Source: Scatophagus argus
Lineage: Eukaryota; Chordata; Actinopteri; Scatophagidae
Reading direction: 5' to 3'
DNA length: 64,000 nt
Assembly (NCBI RefSeq): GCF_020382885.2
Contig: NC_058493.1
Coordinates: 29,686,067-29,750,066 of the forward strand
The notes under the pieces were generated by a model. It saw only the letters and a list, made by a program, of their open reading frames with translations, was not told the DNA's origin and did no database searches. A program made the position numbers and the translations under genes. Below, piece by piece: positions 12,139 to 23,819 of this stretch (the stretch's first letter is position 1; each line of letters begins with the position of its first letter).

Positions 12139-13265
12139 TTTTCTCCACACTGTTCAGCCAGGTGCACTCCATGCACTGTGATGATGGGCACATGCTGCCA
12201 GAGATACTGTAGCTGTAGCCTTCTTTTTGATTTACCATCTTAACTCTGATCTGACACTGAAAAATTGTTCATGCCACACCAATCTTAGCCTCACATCACT
12301 GGCTTCCTGTTCCTGTCAGATCAAACTTTTAAGTTCTTCTGATGACATAAAAAATGGGCTTGGACCTTCATACCTGTTTGACCTCATTAAACCTTGTGTT
12401 GCACCTGGTGCATTATGAGTTAGGGCTCCTCTCCTAACCCTAACTCTTTATCTATTGTGCCCCTTTTCTCTGGAATAAGCCCCCTTCTGACTCTAGTGAT
12501 ATCTTTAAATCTGCCAACTTCAAATGATGAGTTTATCAAGAGAAACCCACAAATTCTGCATGTAATGAATCAGTGTTTTAATGTTCTGCCACACAAGCAG
12601 ATAAAGCCAACACACCCACAGAACAGGAGACTGGGAGACTGCAATTTCTCATATCTATGCGTCTGTGAAGGGTCATCTGCACTGGTTTATTTTCAGGGGC
12701 CGTTGATATGACACATCCTTCAGCCTCAGGAAGTCTGCAGGGTGTTTCCTCCTCTGTGTTGTCTGATAGGCATAAAGTTATGATGTCTTTAAAGCCACAT
12801 GGATCAGTGGCTTTCTTTCAATTAATATACAATTTCAGATATTTTTGAAGTAGTGTGTGTAATAATTTATCCTGTTCATACAACAGCACAGTGAAAGATG
12901 GATGATGAAGTCTGTCATCCTTCTAATGCAGATAAGCTATCATTCACACTAGCTCTAAACTGCACTTACATGCATACATACTGTGTGTGTGGTGAAATAA
13001 CACATCTTCTAATATCATGTAGTTGTCTTGTCATACTATTATTTATAATAATAATAATACATTATATTATGGTATATGCAAAATATTGTTATTCCTGACC
13101 TGGGAGTTTTTAAATAGCAACCTTATTTTACCCTTTAACATGAATGGAAATTCCAACAGACTGACAGACTGATGAGTCAAAAGGAAAAAAATCAGCTAAT
13201 GTGTGACCAAATCATATCAGTTTGTTGTTGAAAATTCTAGTTTTTTAGAGTTGTTTTCCATTTTA
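12139..13265. other. Intergenic; weak LINE remnant, otherwise nothing seen
   Basis: Around 12230-12480 the plus strand resembles a decayed L2-type RT C-terminus and following spacer. From 12480 to 13265 I see AT-rich DNA with no recognisable feature. Confidence 0.4.
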
Positions 13266-13267
13266 CA

Positions 13268-13690
13268 GTGAATAAAACCAGTACGGTCAGCCTTCGTGTC
13301 GCAGGTGTGGCTGCGGAGCTGCACGTGTCTGGTTTCTCCTCCGGGAGGGGCGGGAACAGGCGAGGGGGGGCGTTGATGAAGAGGAGGAGCTGGTCTCGGT
13401 TCTCCGTCTGTCGCAACGTTTTCTTCTTTTCTTTGTTTCACGTGAAAAGTTCTGATGGACAAACTCCGACGAGATCAAATCGGATTAAAACCGAAGTAAA
13501 CCTGGATTAAAGACGGGAGACCTGCAAGACCGGACTCGGGTCGGATGAGGGGAGCCTTGACTCCGCTCCAGGTCTGATTTCTGTGTGTTTGGATCAGAAT
13601 CCGGATAATGGGTCGGGAGGACGGACGAACATAGTGGAAACTTTTTTTTGTCTCCATGGAAATGAGAGTTTTTCCCGCTAGTTGAGGAGC
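13268..13690. promoter_or_regulatory. CpG-rich promoter-like island with no attached gene
   Basis: About two dozen or more CpG dinucleotides occur in roughly 400 bases, in contrast to AT-rich flanks. There is a GC-box-like gggaggggcgggaac and two cacgtg E-boxes. No credible coding exon is visible on either strand. It could be a promoter with a noncoding first exon, a retrotransposon 5' UTR, or a relic. It ends where a Rex1-like LINE begins. Confidence 0.35.
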
Positions 13691-14307
13691 TGAATACACT
13701 CTGAGCAAGTATCAATACCTGCTATTGATCGTGTTGACCAGTCCTTGCTGCCCAGTCCCCAACAGACCACAGCGTATTGAATAGCAGAGGCTACCACAGA
13801 GTCATAAAAAGTCCTTTGGAAGGGCCTGCACACTCCAAAGGACCTCAGTCTCCTCAGAAGGTGGGGGCGACCTTGGCCCTTCTTGTACAGGGCATCAGTG
13901 TTATGTGACCAGTCCAGTTTATGGTTGAGGTGAACACCCAGATATTAAAACTGTCCACCATCTCAATGTCCGCGCCCTGGATGTTCACTGGTTTAAGTGG
14001 TAATGTTCTTCTCCAGAAGTCAATCACCATCTCCTTTGTTTTACTGGTGTTTAAGCACAGGTGGTTGCGCTCACACCAGTCCACAAAGTCCACGATGACT
14101 GACCTGTACTCCGTCTCATTCCCCTCAGACACACAGCCAACAATGGCTGAGTCGTCAGAGAACTTCTGGAGGTGACATCTGCTGCTGTTTTAGGTGAAGT
14201 CCAAAGTGTAAAGAGTGAAGAGGAAAGGTGAGAGTACTGTTCCCTGGGGGGCCCCCGTGCTGTAGACCACCACCTCAAACACAGTTACACAGTCTCACAT
14301 ACTGTGA

Positions 14308-14620
14308 CCTGTTAGACTTAGACTTAGACTTTCTTTATTTGTCATTTGGATTTTCATCACAAACGAAATTTCGGTACAGTGGCTCAAGCATAGCAGGAAT
14401 TACCGACATATTCTTTTTAAAAGAAAAAAAAAGTAAAAAATATAATATATACACACAATAAATATGCAGTAAAAGGTACTTGAAAAATGAGGTATTTTGT
14501 ATAAAAACTCAGTCAGCATATATACATATGTAATTATTATTGCACAGTGAGTATTTGTAATAAATAGTACTTTTGTAGATGTACAGAATATAATGTATGT
14601 ATATATATAATAAGAAAGTA
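14308..14620 (-). mobile_element. LINE 3' end fragment with ttagac-repeat tail
   Basis: Plus reads ttagacttagacttagac followed by tttctttatttgtcatttgg, the reverse complement of a LINE 3' end with a short repeated tail. It is inserted in the Rex1-like element and followed by an A/T-rich stretch. Confidence 0.55.
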
Positions 14621-14815
14621 AGAAAGAAAGTGACATATTTTGTCATTGGAGGGAACTCACTCCAACGAAATTTGTGCTCTGCATTTAACCCACCCAAGTG
14701 ACGTGCACACACACAGCAAACCCGGGGCAGTGGGCGACCGCGTGCAGCGCCCGGGGAGCAGTGGGGGTTAGGTACCGTGCTCAAGGGTACCTCAGCCATG
14801 GACACCGGGACGGTG
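14621..14815 (-). mobile_element. 5'-truncated tRNA-SINE body
   Basis: Shares its body and 3' end (tcattggagggaactcactc, gcatttaacccacccaagtg) with the full SINE at 39664-39935, in reverse orientation. It stops at the accgggacgg junction, so the tRNA-like head is missing. Confidence 0.8.
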
Positions 14816-15260
14816 ATGAATGTTGGTGAGGTAGTCGATGATCCAAGCAGTCAACTCCTTCTCTCTCCAGCTTCCCTCTCAGCAGCACCGGTTGAATTGT
14901 TGAATGTGCTTGAGAAGTAAAAAAAACATGATTCTCACAGAGCTCCCAGCACTCTCCAGGTGAGTCAGCACCCGGTGCAGCAGGTAGATGACAGTGTCAT
15001 CCACCCAGATTTTTGGCCTGTAGGTAAACTGCAGCGTGTCCGTCGCTGTACTCACCACAGAGCAAAGATGACTGAGGATGAACCTCTTCATGGTCTTCAT
15101 CAGGTGGGAGGTCAAGGCAACAGGTCTGTAGTGGTATGACTCCTTGGGGCTCCTTAATCCTGAAACAACAGCAAAAAACTGTAAAAACCTCCAGGACTGA
15201 ACCTTCAAACTGAATGAGACATCAACTTCATTCATATCCACACTTTCAGATGTCGTGCAC

Positions 15261-16034
15261 TGTCTTCATACACTGAGAATCATCATTAAAATCTGTGCAC
15301 ACTCCTTTGATATGCATTCTGTTTCCTCACACAACAAGTCCACTTTAAACAAAGTGTTTAAACTCCTGAAGCCTTAAATGAATCATTAGAGTTCATCTCT
15401 CCTGACGTGTTCCAGCACAAAGCAAACTAATCAATAATAAGAAGTCAATGCAAAGATGAGGACAGACACAAATTCATCTCTACATTACTAACCTGTGAAT
15501 TACATGCAACTGTATGTGCAATAGTGAACAATTTAATCTTGTCAGGCAACTTCCTGCTCTTACCATTTGCTATGCAAATACAAGTAAGATGCAGCACTCT
15601 TCTTCTTTTTAGTATATCATTTGTATTCCTGTGTAACATTTGTATTTACATTTGTATATTTTGGATAACTTATATTTTGTAATTTGCAATTCCGTTGTGC
15701 CTACAGCATGTCTGTTGTTGTTGTCTGGAGCCACTTATCCTCTGGGAGGGAGCTCAGAGTTCACTTTTAAATTTTTGGGATTAAAAAGTGAATTTATCTT
15801 CACTGTCACTTATCAGCCTGAATCACAGGTTTAACTGACGTCACTCACCTGGTGTCACCTGCTGGCTTAAGGCAATGGGGTAGACTCGCACAGATACACA
15901 CACACTGTCTCACACACACACACACACACAGAGCAGGATCGGACTGTTTAACTATGAATGGACTAAATATCACCCCCTGTAATCAGACAGCAGTTACTGC
16001 AGCCAGGCCTGTTTGACTAAAGAACAGCTTCTTT
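15261..16034. other. Intergenic; no gene seen
   Basis: AT-rich DNA with short (AC)n runs near 15895-15930. No open frame with recognisable protein features. Confidence 0.5.
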
Positions 16035-16042
16035 CCCTAGAA

Positions 16043-17202
16043 CAGGGGTGGCCAACCCGCGGCTCCCGAGCCTCATGCGGCTCTTTAACTAGTTTCATGC
16101 GGCTCTTCAGGAGCTTTCACATGACATGCGTCAAATATGCTTGGCTGGCGTTGCCATTTATTCCCCCTACGGCTAGATGGCACGCTGACCAGGTAAGCCT
16201 GTTTGAGTGACGTGAAACGCGCGACGAGAATCTTTGGCGCAACATCATTTGCGTTGTAAACAATTTCCGTCAAGTTGGTCGACATGCTGTGTCACTTGGA
16301 CAGACTGAACCTGACCCTGCAGGGTAAGTTAAAAATGCTGCCTGACCTGGTGCAAAGTGTGTTTGCGTTTGTCAACAAACTAAAGCTGTTCGAGGCGCAT
16401 ATTCAAAAGGGAGATTTAACGCATTTTCATACTATGCTAAAAGCCAGTGAGCAAGTCACCAGCACCGCCCTGAAAAAGAAAAGAGACAGATATGCAACAC
16501 TGGTTGCAAACCTACACGAAAGCTTTGTGACCCGGTTCTGTGATCTACAACTGAAAAGACCACAGATTACGTTCCTCGTTGACCCATTTAATGCGGAGAC
16601 AGACTGTTTGAAAGCCCCGCTCGTCACAGATGCGGCTTCGGCTGAGTTGGAGATGATCGATCTTTTTGAGGAAGATCAACTGAAAGCTGTTTTAAGGGAA
16701 GGGACCATCGAGTTCTGGAAAAGTGTGCCAATGAAAAAATACCCCAACATCAAACGGGCTGCGCTTAAGATACTGTCAATGTTTGGGTCAACGTACGTCT
16801 GCGAGTCTGTGTTTTCTACCCTGAAACACGTGAAATCAAAGCATCGATCTGTTCTGACTGACACTCATTTGAAAGAATTGCTTCGAGTGGCAACAACAGA
16901 ATACAAGCCAGATTTGAAGAGGATTGTTCAAGATAAGGACTTGCTTGAACTGAGTGTTTGTGTGTGTGAGACAGTGCACACAATGTTAACTGTTGAAAAT
17001 AACTAATATTATCATGTTGGTGTGGTTATTTTAATTAAATCTGGCTGAGCAGAGGTCTGTGTGTGCGTGCCTGTGCCTGCATACATGATTAAGGAATGGG
17101 ATGATGTTCATGTGTTCATGTTGCCCATGTGTATGATGTGGCTCGTTGCAGTAACGCAGAAAAAAAAGTGGCTCTTAGTCTCTGACTAGTTGGCCACCCC
17201 TG
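16043..17202 (+). mobile_element. hAT transposon, internally deleted, perfect 8-bp target-site duplications
   Basis: The element begins CAGGGGTGGCCAACCCGCGG and ends GTTGGCCACCCCTG, forming matching inverted ends. It is flanked on both sides by CCCTAGAA (16035-16042 and 17203-17210), the 8-bp duplication expected of hAT elements. Internally it keeps one open frame for the C-terminal part of a hAT transposase but lacks the N-terminal zinc finger and most of the catalytic core. The ends fit the Charlie/Ac-like fish group. Confidence 0.93.
16284..17006 (+). pseudogene. hAT transposase C-terminal fragment
   Basis: An uninterrupted frame of about 240 codons inside the hAT element. Near its C-terminus is the hAT dimerisation region (FWKSVPMKKYPNIKRAALKI, then FGSTYVCESVFSTLKHVKSK, then HLKELLRVATT), as in GTF2IRD2/SCAND3-like transposase relatives. 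The first ATG at 16284 follows directly on non-coding element sequence. The N-terminal DNA-binding and first catalytic parts are absent, so it cannot be a complete transposase. The lack of stops in the remainder suggests recent arrival. Confidence 0.85.
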
Positions 17203-17210
17203 CCCTAGAA

Positions 17211-17639
17211 CAAGAGCACATTTAACTCTAACAAACACAAACACTGATTATTATACTGAAATAAGTAAACTTATTCTGGTGCAAAATTGATTGATTTTTC
17301 TTAATCTCACTGTAGTCTGTAAAGTAACAATACAGGCTTTCTATTTCTGTTTTCTATTGAAGTTCCATCTGATCGAATCCATCTGAAATCAATCAAACAA
17401 TAAAACCATCAGCGTATCCTTAAATTACAAAGGAGATAACAAAAATAACAAAAATTATATACAGTATATTTATTCAGTTCCATAGCACATGGTGAGGATG
17501 AAAGGAGGCCTGTGTCCCTGGCTCATCATTAGTCCACGTGGGACCATCAGCAAACCAACAGCTATCCACCTGAACAAATGAAAAATCAAACCGACCACTG
17601 ACACCCCCCAGCCCCTCACAACTCACACACACACACACT
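17211..17639. other. Intergenic; no gene seen
   Basis: AT-rich sequence after the hAT element, ending in short (AC)n and (CT)n runs at about 17628-17665. No recognisable feature. Confidence 0.5.
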
Positions 17640-17896
17640 CTTTCTCTTCGCTCTCTCTCTCTCTCTCCCTATAAAAACGCATGGCCATCTACAAATGTAT
17701 ACCTCCACTATGGCCAAGCACATTTATACAGATGAATATGTATACTATGTATACAAACCTTTTGCATTTCACTATTTATCATTGTTTTATTCTCTTTTCT
17801 TGCGTATATCTGCTGCACCAGATGCCAAAACAAATTCCTCGTAGGTGGAACCTACCTGGCAATAAAAGTTTTTCTGATTCTGATTCTGATTCTGAC
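17640..17896 (+). mobile_element. LINE 3' end fragment (Rex1-like)
   Basis: Reads caaaacaaattcctcgtagg, then ggcaataaaagtttttctga, followed by a (ttctga)n tail. This is the 3' end of a Rex1-like LINE. No RT coding sequence is retained. Confidence 0.65.
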
Positions 17897-18149
17897 CTGC
17901 GACTCCCTCACGTCATGCGAGCCCGTCCTACCTGTCAGGTCTCACGGCTCAAAACAGTTAAGATCCAGTTTCATCTTAGACCAACACTGTCATAGAATTC
18001 ATCAAATGTTCAATCAAACAATCAATCAATCAATCAATCAGTCAGTCAACCAATAAATCCATCAACCAAGTACCTTTTTAGTCCCAGATCCACCAAACAC
18101 TGAGGTCTTCCATCTGACTCTGTCAGCTGATTAAAGAAATGTTTTCACA

Positions 18150-19040
18150 TATGATAAGATAAGATAAGATAATCCTTTATTAGTCCCATTACTGGAAAAT
18201 TACAGTGTTACAGCAGCAAACAGGATATAGAGGGTGCAAAGCATGCAAGAATAAGGGAAGGATGAGCATTCAGAAAGAATAAACTAGAGTCTTTACACTA
18301 GAGTCCCTCAAGTTATGATTAGTGGATGGATTGATTATTGTACCGATTTGTTTCAGGAAAAGACTAAGTATGTAGGTACTGATCCTAGTAGTCGTGTTAC
18401 ATGAGTAAAGATTATTGCATGATTATTATTACACATGTATTACTGCATGGGTCTGGTGTGACCATTTGTCCCATTATTGCACAAGATTTATGGTCCAGTT
18501 AACACATTCAACAGCTTAAATGTCCAGTCTATCAGCTGTGCTTGTTGTGGAGTCTGACAGCAGGGGGCAGGAAGGAGCGGCGGTACCTCCTCCACACAGA
18601 GCGGGTGTAGCAGTCTGTCACTGAAGGAGCTGCCCAGTGCTGTCAGAGTGTCCTGCAGGGGGTGGGAGGGGGTCTCCAGCATGGACGACAGCTTGGCTAT
18701 CGTCCTCCTGTCACTCACTTCATCCACTCAGTACAGGAGGCAGCCCAGGACTGAGGCGGCCCTCCTCACCAGTCTGTCCAGCCTCTTTTTGTCCCGGGCG
18801 GAGATGCTGCCTGCCCAGCAGACCACACCATAAAAGATGGCTGATGCCACCACTGAGTCATAAAGGCTCCTGAGGAGTGGACCCTGTATTTCAAAGGCCC
18901 TCAGCCTCCTCCAGTCTGCTCTGGCCCTTTTTGTACAGGGCGTCCGTGTTGTGAGTCCACTCCAGTTTATTGTTGAGGGGAACGCCCAGGCACTTGTAGG
19001 AGATGACTCTCTCAATGTCTGTTCCCTGGATTCACTCTGT
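18150..19040 (-). mobile_element. Rex1-like LINE 3' portion
   Basis: The 3' end is at about 18155, where plus reads gataagataagataatcctt, the reverse of a (ttatc)n tail. The minus strand encodes the C-terminal RT region ([57 protein letters not shown]). Frames shift between segments. The tail is preceded by an (aatc)n microsatellite near 18005-18045. Confidence 0.8.
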
Positions 19041-20483
19041 CTCTGTGTATCTCTGCTCAATGACACTGAAATATACAACATAAGATGGAAATGACATCAC
19101 ATGAAGATCTATCACAGCATAAAATATCAAATGGAATCATTTCCTGTCTACAAACACAGAAGCCTAAGCTGAGTCTTAAAAAGACGAAATACAGAAATTA
19201 GCCTGTGTGTGAGTTACATTTAAAGGATTTAATGAATTAAATGTAATAACACTGAAACAGCAATTTGATCAATTTTCATTATAACAGTCAGGTTTACATT
19301 CTTACCTGATAATCTAAATCTATATTTTGTGACCAAAATATGATTTTACAAAGTGAGTTCGTGTTTCATGACTAATCCCACACTGGAACAGCTAAACAGT
19401 TTGCTGACTGTACACAAAGTGTTATCAGTGTGTCAACATGTTACACATATGTAGTCTTTCAGTTATCATGGGAAATTTACCATTTGGTCCAATCCTCTGG
19501 TGAGAATGTGACGAGACAGGGACGTCTGTTTAAAATTTAGTTCATTTAATAAATGCATGATGTTTTTATAAAAATGGTTCATGTTAACCATACATAACAT
19601 GAAGATAATGGAACGATATTTCAAGAACAAATATATATAGTATGTATATAAAAAAATAAAATGTGTATCTCAGCTGACCAACAGAAACTCGTATTGTGTT
19701 GTGTTTTCTATCTTCTCTCAAGTTATCTTGGTCAAGCATGTGGACAGCATGTTTCCTTTACTCATTTGTTAAACTTGTTTCAGTTATGTGAAATAAAATT
19801 CCTTTCACTCAGTTAATCCCCTACGTGCTTCGTTATGTGTGTTTGCCTCCACAGCTGAACTCTAATGCCATCAACAGGGCTATGGTTAGTGTTTCATGTG
19901 TTTTTTAACAACACGATGACTCCTGCAGAGTTTTTATCATCATGAGGAAAACTTTTAATTAACGAATTTAAAAAATATTAATGCTGAATTAATAAAATGT
20001 GTTCATATCAGGTAGTAGTGACTCCAACATACATTTATTGTGTTTGTTCAATCACAGGTCAAAGTGCAGTAAGTCAATCAAAATATTTTATATTAGGAAC
20101 AAGAAAAATTAAATTTTCAATTCAATTCAATTCAAAAATGCAATCATCATCATGAAACAATTTAATTTGGTTTGATTTTGGCTAAATATTTTGTGTCTGT
20201 TATTGTTGCATCACTTCATTTCTACATTCAGCAGGTAAATAAAGTTTAGTTTGGATATCGGTCACATGTGCCAACTGGTTTCTGTTTACTGCTGCCATCA
20301 ATATGAATTTTTGGCCAATCAGGTCAGTCAGCGTATGACTCGTGAGAATGCTGATGTCGCCTCAGGTCTGATAAGCAGTTGGCAGCTAAGCTGGACAAAG
20401 CAGAGAGCTCTGATTGGCTGATGTTTGGCAGGGTTTGGGGTTAAAACAGCAGCTCAGTCCTTCAGCTCATCATCATCGACACC
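19041..20483. other. Region upstream of the first chymotrypsinogen gene
   Basis: AT-rich with no coding signal and a small ttcaa repeat at about 20115-20135. The last 150 bases before the ATG should hold the promoter: a ttaaaa at about 20443 and an inverted CCAAT (gattgg) near 20411 are visible, but there is no clear TATAAA box, unlike the other two copies. Confidence 0.45.
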
Positions 20484-22054
20484 ATGGCCTTCCTCTGGAT
20501 TGTCTCCTGCCTCGCCTTTGTCAGCGCCACCTATGGTGAGATGCACACACAATGTTTAAATGAAAGTTTTCAAACTTTGGGTGTTTTCTGAATTCTAACT
20601 GTAGTCAAAGCACCAACGTGAAGTTTGAGTTTTGAGCAGAATCATCCTTTAAAGTCTGTTACCTGTCATCCTCTCAGGGTGTGGAACCCCTGCCATCCCT
20701 CCACAGGTCAGTGGCTACGCCCGCATTGTCAATGGTGAGGAGGCAGTGCCTCACTCATGGCCCTGGCAGGTGTCTCTGCAGGTGAGTCAGCTGACCACAA
20801 CACAAAATGTTGCTCTTCTTCTTCTTCTTTTTCTTCTTCTTGTGCTGTTCATTGACTGACTTCAGTTTGTTTTGCTCTCAGCAATCCAACGGCTTTCACT
20901 TCTGTGGTGGATCACTGATCAACGAGAACTGGGTGGTGACTGCTGCTCACTGCAACGTCAGGTCAGTTCAGCCCCCGTTAGGTCTTGCTGAAGACGTGTT
21001 AGGAGACACGAGTATCTAGATGTTGAATTAAGATTTAGATGATCACCTCTGTACAACTGTGTTAATTTACAGTTAAGCTGAGTAATGTTTGATGAACAAT
21101 ATCATGTTTCTCTGTGGGATATGAGCGAATTGGCCCTCTAAAGCCCTCCTTCCTGTTTCCTGTCAGGACTTACCACCGTGTGATTGCAGGAGAACATGAC
21201 AAGGGTTATGGCTCCAATGAGGACATCCAGCTGCTGAAACCCGCTAAGGTAAGAACCGCCCATCAGCCAGTCAGCTTTCAGAACACACCATTCCCCCCCA
21301 GCTAACTCCTCCTCCTCCTCCTCAGGTGTTCACTCACCCCCAGTGGAACCCCCGTACCATCAACAATGACATCGCCCTCATTAAGCTGGCCACCCCTGCC
21401 CGCTTGGGCACCAACGTGTCCCCCGTCTGCCTCGCCGAGTCCAGCGATGTATTCAGTGCTGGTATGACCTGCGTCACCTCTGGCTGGGGTCTGACCCGCT
21501 ATAACGGTGAGACTGCTTTTATTGTCTAGAACTATTTACTTGAGACTCTGGGTTCAGGTCAGACTACTTTTACTCTGAAGAGGGAGGAGAAAGTATGTTT
21601 GAGTGTTCTGTGTTGCCTCCCACAGCTCCCAATACTCCCAACAAGCTGCAGCAGGCAGCTCTGCCACTGCTGTCCAACGAGCAGTGCAAGAGACACTGGG
21701 GCAGCAACATCTCCAATGTGATGATCTGTGCTGGAGGAGCTGGAGCCACCTCCTGCATGGTGAGGTCCCACCTCTCTCATCTGTCTCACCTTCCATCACA
21801 GTGTCACTTTGCTGGACTGTTTTCACTGATTTAGTTTATCAGACATCTTCATCATGAATTTATTCATTTATTGTTTGTTTTTTTTTTCACAGGGTGATTC
21901 TGGCGGTCCTCTGGTCTGTGAGAAGGACAACGCCTGGACTCTGGTCGGTATTGTGTCCTGGGGAAGCAGCCGCTGCTCCACCTCCACCCCAGCCGTCTAT
22001 GCCCGTGTCACTGAGCTCCGTGACTGGGTGGACCAGATTCTTGCCGCCAACTGA
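20484..22054 (+). CDS. ctrb: Chymotrypsinogen B-type (copy A), 264 aa, seven exons
   Basis: Pancreatic serine-protease zymogen of the trypsin/S1 family. It is secreted and activated by trypsin cleavage after an Arg before IVNG. Exons: 20484-20535, 20678-20781, 20882-20961, 21167-21248, 21326-21506, 21626-21759 and 21893-22054. All have GT-AG introns and consistent phases, giving 264 residues (chymotrypsinogen B is usually 263). Visible: an 18-residue signal peptide; propeptide C19 to R33 with C19 available to pair with the catalytic domain; activation site R33-I34; catalytic H75 (TAAHC), D121 (NNDIAL) and S214 (GDSGGP). S1-pocket residues are Thr208 (chymotrypsin 189, usually Ser) and Ala245 (226). 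Ala226 is the known mark of chymotrypsin B; Asp189 of trypsin is absent. A polyA signal follows at 22150. It heads a same-strand cluster with two more copies downstream. Confidence 0.95.
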
Positions 22055-22149
22055 ACCCTCAGAGGTTATACTGCCACTGTGGAGGGCAACCAATGAACCG
22101 CCCCAAACCAAGCTGTAAATCCCACCTCAGTGTGTAGCCAGTGAGTGGT

Positions 22150-22155
22150 AATAAA
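22150..22155 (+). promoter_or_regulatory. Polyadenylation signal of chymotrypsinogen copy A
   Basis: AATAAA lies 95 bases after the stop codon of copy A, at the position expected for the short 3' UTR of pancreatic protease genes. Confidence 0.7.
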
Positions 22156-23815
22156 AAAAGCCCTGAACATCAGCAACTCTGTGTCATTTGAATGTGTGTC
22201 CTTTAAGCAGAATCTCATGTATACAGGCAGTTTAGCCTCAGCTGAGAGAAAATTTAGTAGTTGGCTCTTAACTTCATCTTTTTATAACCGGCACTGTTTC
22301 AAAGAGGTTTTCATCAAACAGACAGAAAATATAGTTTCAAAGAGTAGAGAGGAATGTGTTTTAGCAACAGTAAGGTTCAGGACAGGGATAAAAACATTTG
22401 ATGTAAAGTAAAATTCTCGCCTGTGTCAGTTCTTTGCAGACCCATTTTCTCAGGGTTTCATACAGTCAGCAGGGGGCAGCTTAATTCTTCAAAAACAAGG
22501 CACAGCTAAGTGTCATGGAAGAGGTTTCTGTGGTCAGGCTCAGAGGCTCCATGGTTCCACTCCATAAGGAGGCTCCTGTCTTTCCCAGAGAGCCTCTAAC
22601 TCCAAAGCTTTAGGACCTTCCTGAGCCACCTGGACTGAGCAGACACCCAGCAAAGAGCCCTCAGCCTGGGCATCATCACTACCAGTCCTGCTGCCTCCTC
22701 CAATAGCCTCAGACTCAGAGCCCACCAGCTGTTACAGTGCTGCAGATGTCCATTCTTGTCCCATAAACATGTGGCTCCCTCAACAACTACTGCAGAGAGT
22801 TTGAATGTTCACATCTTATAAAACTAACTAACTTCTTCAAACCTTTATTTATTATAGATTCTTCTCTGCATTTAACCCATCACTGATTGAACACACACAT
22901 GCAACATGCAGTGAAACACACACAAAAAAAAGTCCAGGGAGCAAATTGGGGGGTTAAGTGCCTTGCTCAAGGGCACATCAGCCAGCTAATGGAGGGGGAG
23001 AGAATTGATTAATCACTCTACCACACCCAAATGTTTCTTTCCTGCCAGTCCGGAGGAGGGGGAAAAAAAACAACAGAGCAACATCCAGTCCCAGTGTTTA
23101 CACATCTGAGAACACAGCGAACCACTTCTTACAGACCTGTCAGACACCTCTGGAAAACTGTAATCTAGAAGTGGCTCTCCTGCTGACCAGGTAGATGAGG
23201 GCCCGCCCTCTTCTCCTTGGATGAATACAACACACACTGTGTGACCCAAACAGTCCCAAGAAAAGTTAAAAGCTACGAAACCTGATGAAGTATGTCAGGC
23301 GATACCAGAGTAGACAAGGTTGTTAAGCACAAGCACCTCCACACCTGAGGAAACAACCTTTTCCATTTAGATCATTTTCATTCAGTTGTTCCAGGATCAT
23401 GGGGAGAATTTCACTTTCTTTGGTTGTGAGACAGGACTAAAACTAAATCACTTGCCTTCTCACCCGCTTGGACTCCAAGTCTGGAGGAAACAGTTAACTA
23501 CCTTTATTTCAGGCTACAGGAAAAAACTGGAACAATCTCCTATCTCTGTGATGCTCTGGATCTCACCTGTACTTTGTACTGTCAGTACCTGTCTATACCG
23601 CAGTTAAAGCCTTTTTTTAATTAGAGGATTTCAGTGTATCCTTGACTTCCTGTGGACTCAGTTATGGTTTCCATTTCCAAATTGTAAGTCTGCAGGTCTT
23701 CTAGCGACCTGGTGTGAAAAACTGTGTGCTGCTGAGACAAGAGTTTGGATCCAGTCTTTCCACAGTCCCACCACAGTCTGAGACGGGCGAAGTTACTGTT
23801 CCACTGATGTACCAC
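22156..23815. other. Intergenic; SINE at 22855-23040, otherwise nothing seen
   Basis: Apart from the SINE body, 22160-22850 and 23040-23815 show no recognisable gene or repeat. Open frames there lack protein-like features. Confidence 0.5.
22855..23040 (-). mobile_element. SINE body, related to the copy at 52850-53060
   Basis: Reads ttctctgcatttaacccatc, then aagtgccttgctcaagggca, then a ggagggggag block, the reverse complement of a fish tRNA-SINE body. A related, diverged copy lies in vps13c intron 4. Confidence 0.65.
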
Positions 23816-23819
23816 CTTA

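Larger units (their letters stand above)
13715..15260 (-). mobile_element. Rex1-like LINE interrupted by SINE/LINE-tail insertions
   Basis: The minus strand carries RT fragments. At 15241-14880 they include [38 protein letters not shown] and SAGSSVRIMFF. At 14300-13720 they include the MVDSFNI..LDW-type region and TLMPCTRRAKV. The two halves are split by about 500 bases of inserted repeat ends (14308-14815). Several frames are broken, so it is a dead copy. Confidence 0.78.

Noticed and set aside
16043-17202. A host gene related to GTF2IRD2/ZMYM-type proteins
   Set aside because: The frame lies between hAT inverted ends with perfect target duplications and lacks the N-terminus, so it is a transposon remnant.
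20816-20842. Coding frame over a Phe-rich stretch
   Set aside because: It is the ctt/ttc-rich pyrimidine region of intron 2 of chymotrypsinogen copy A.
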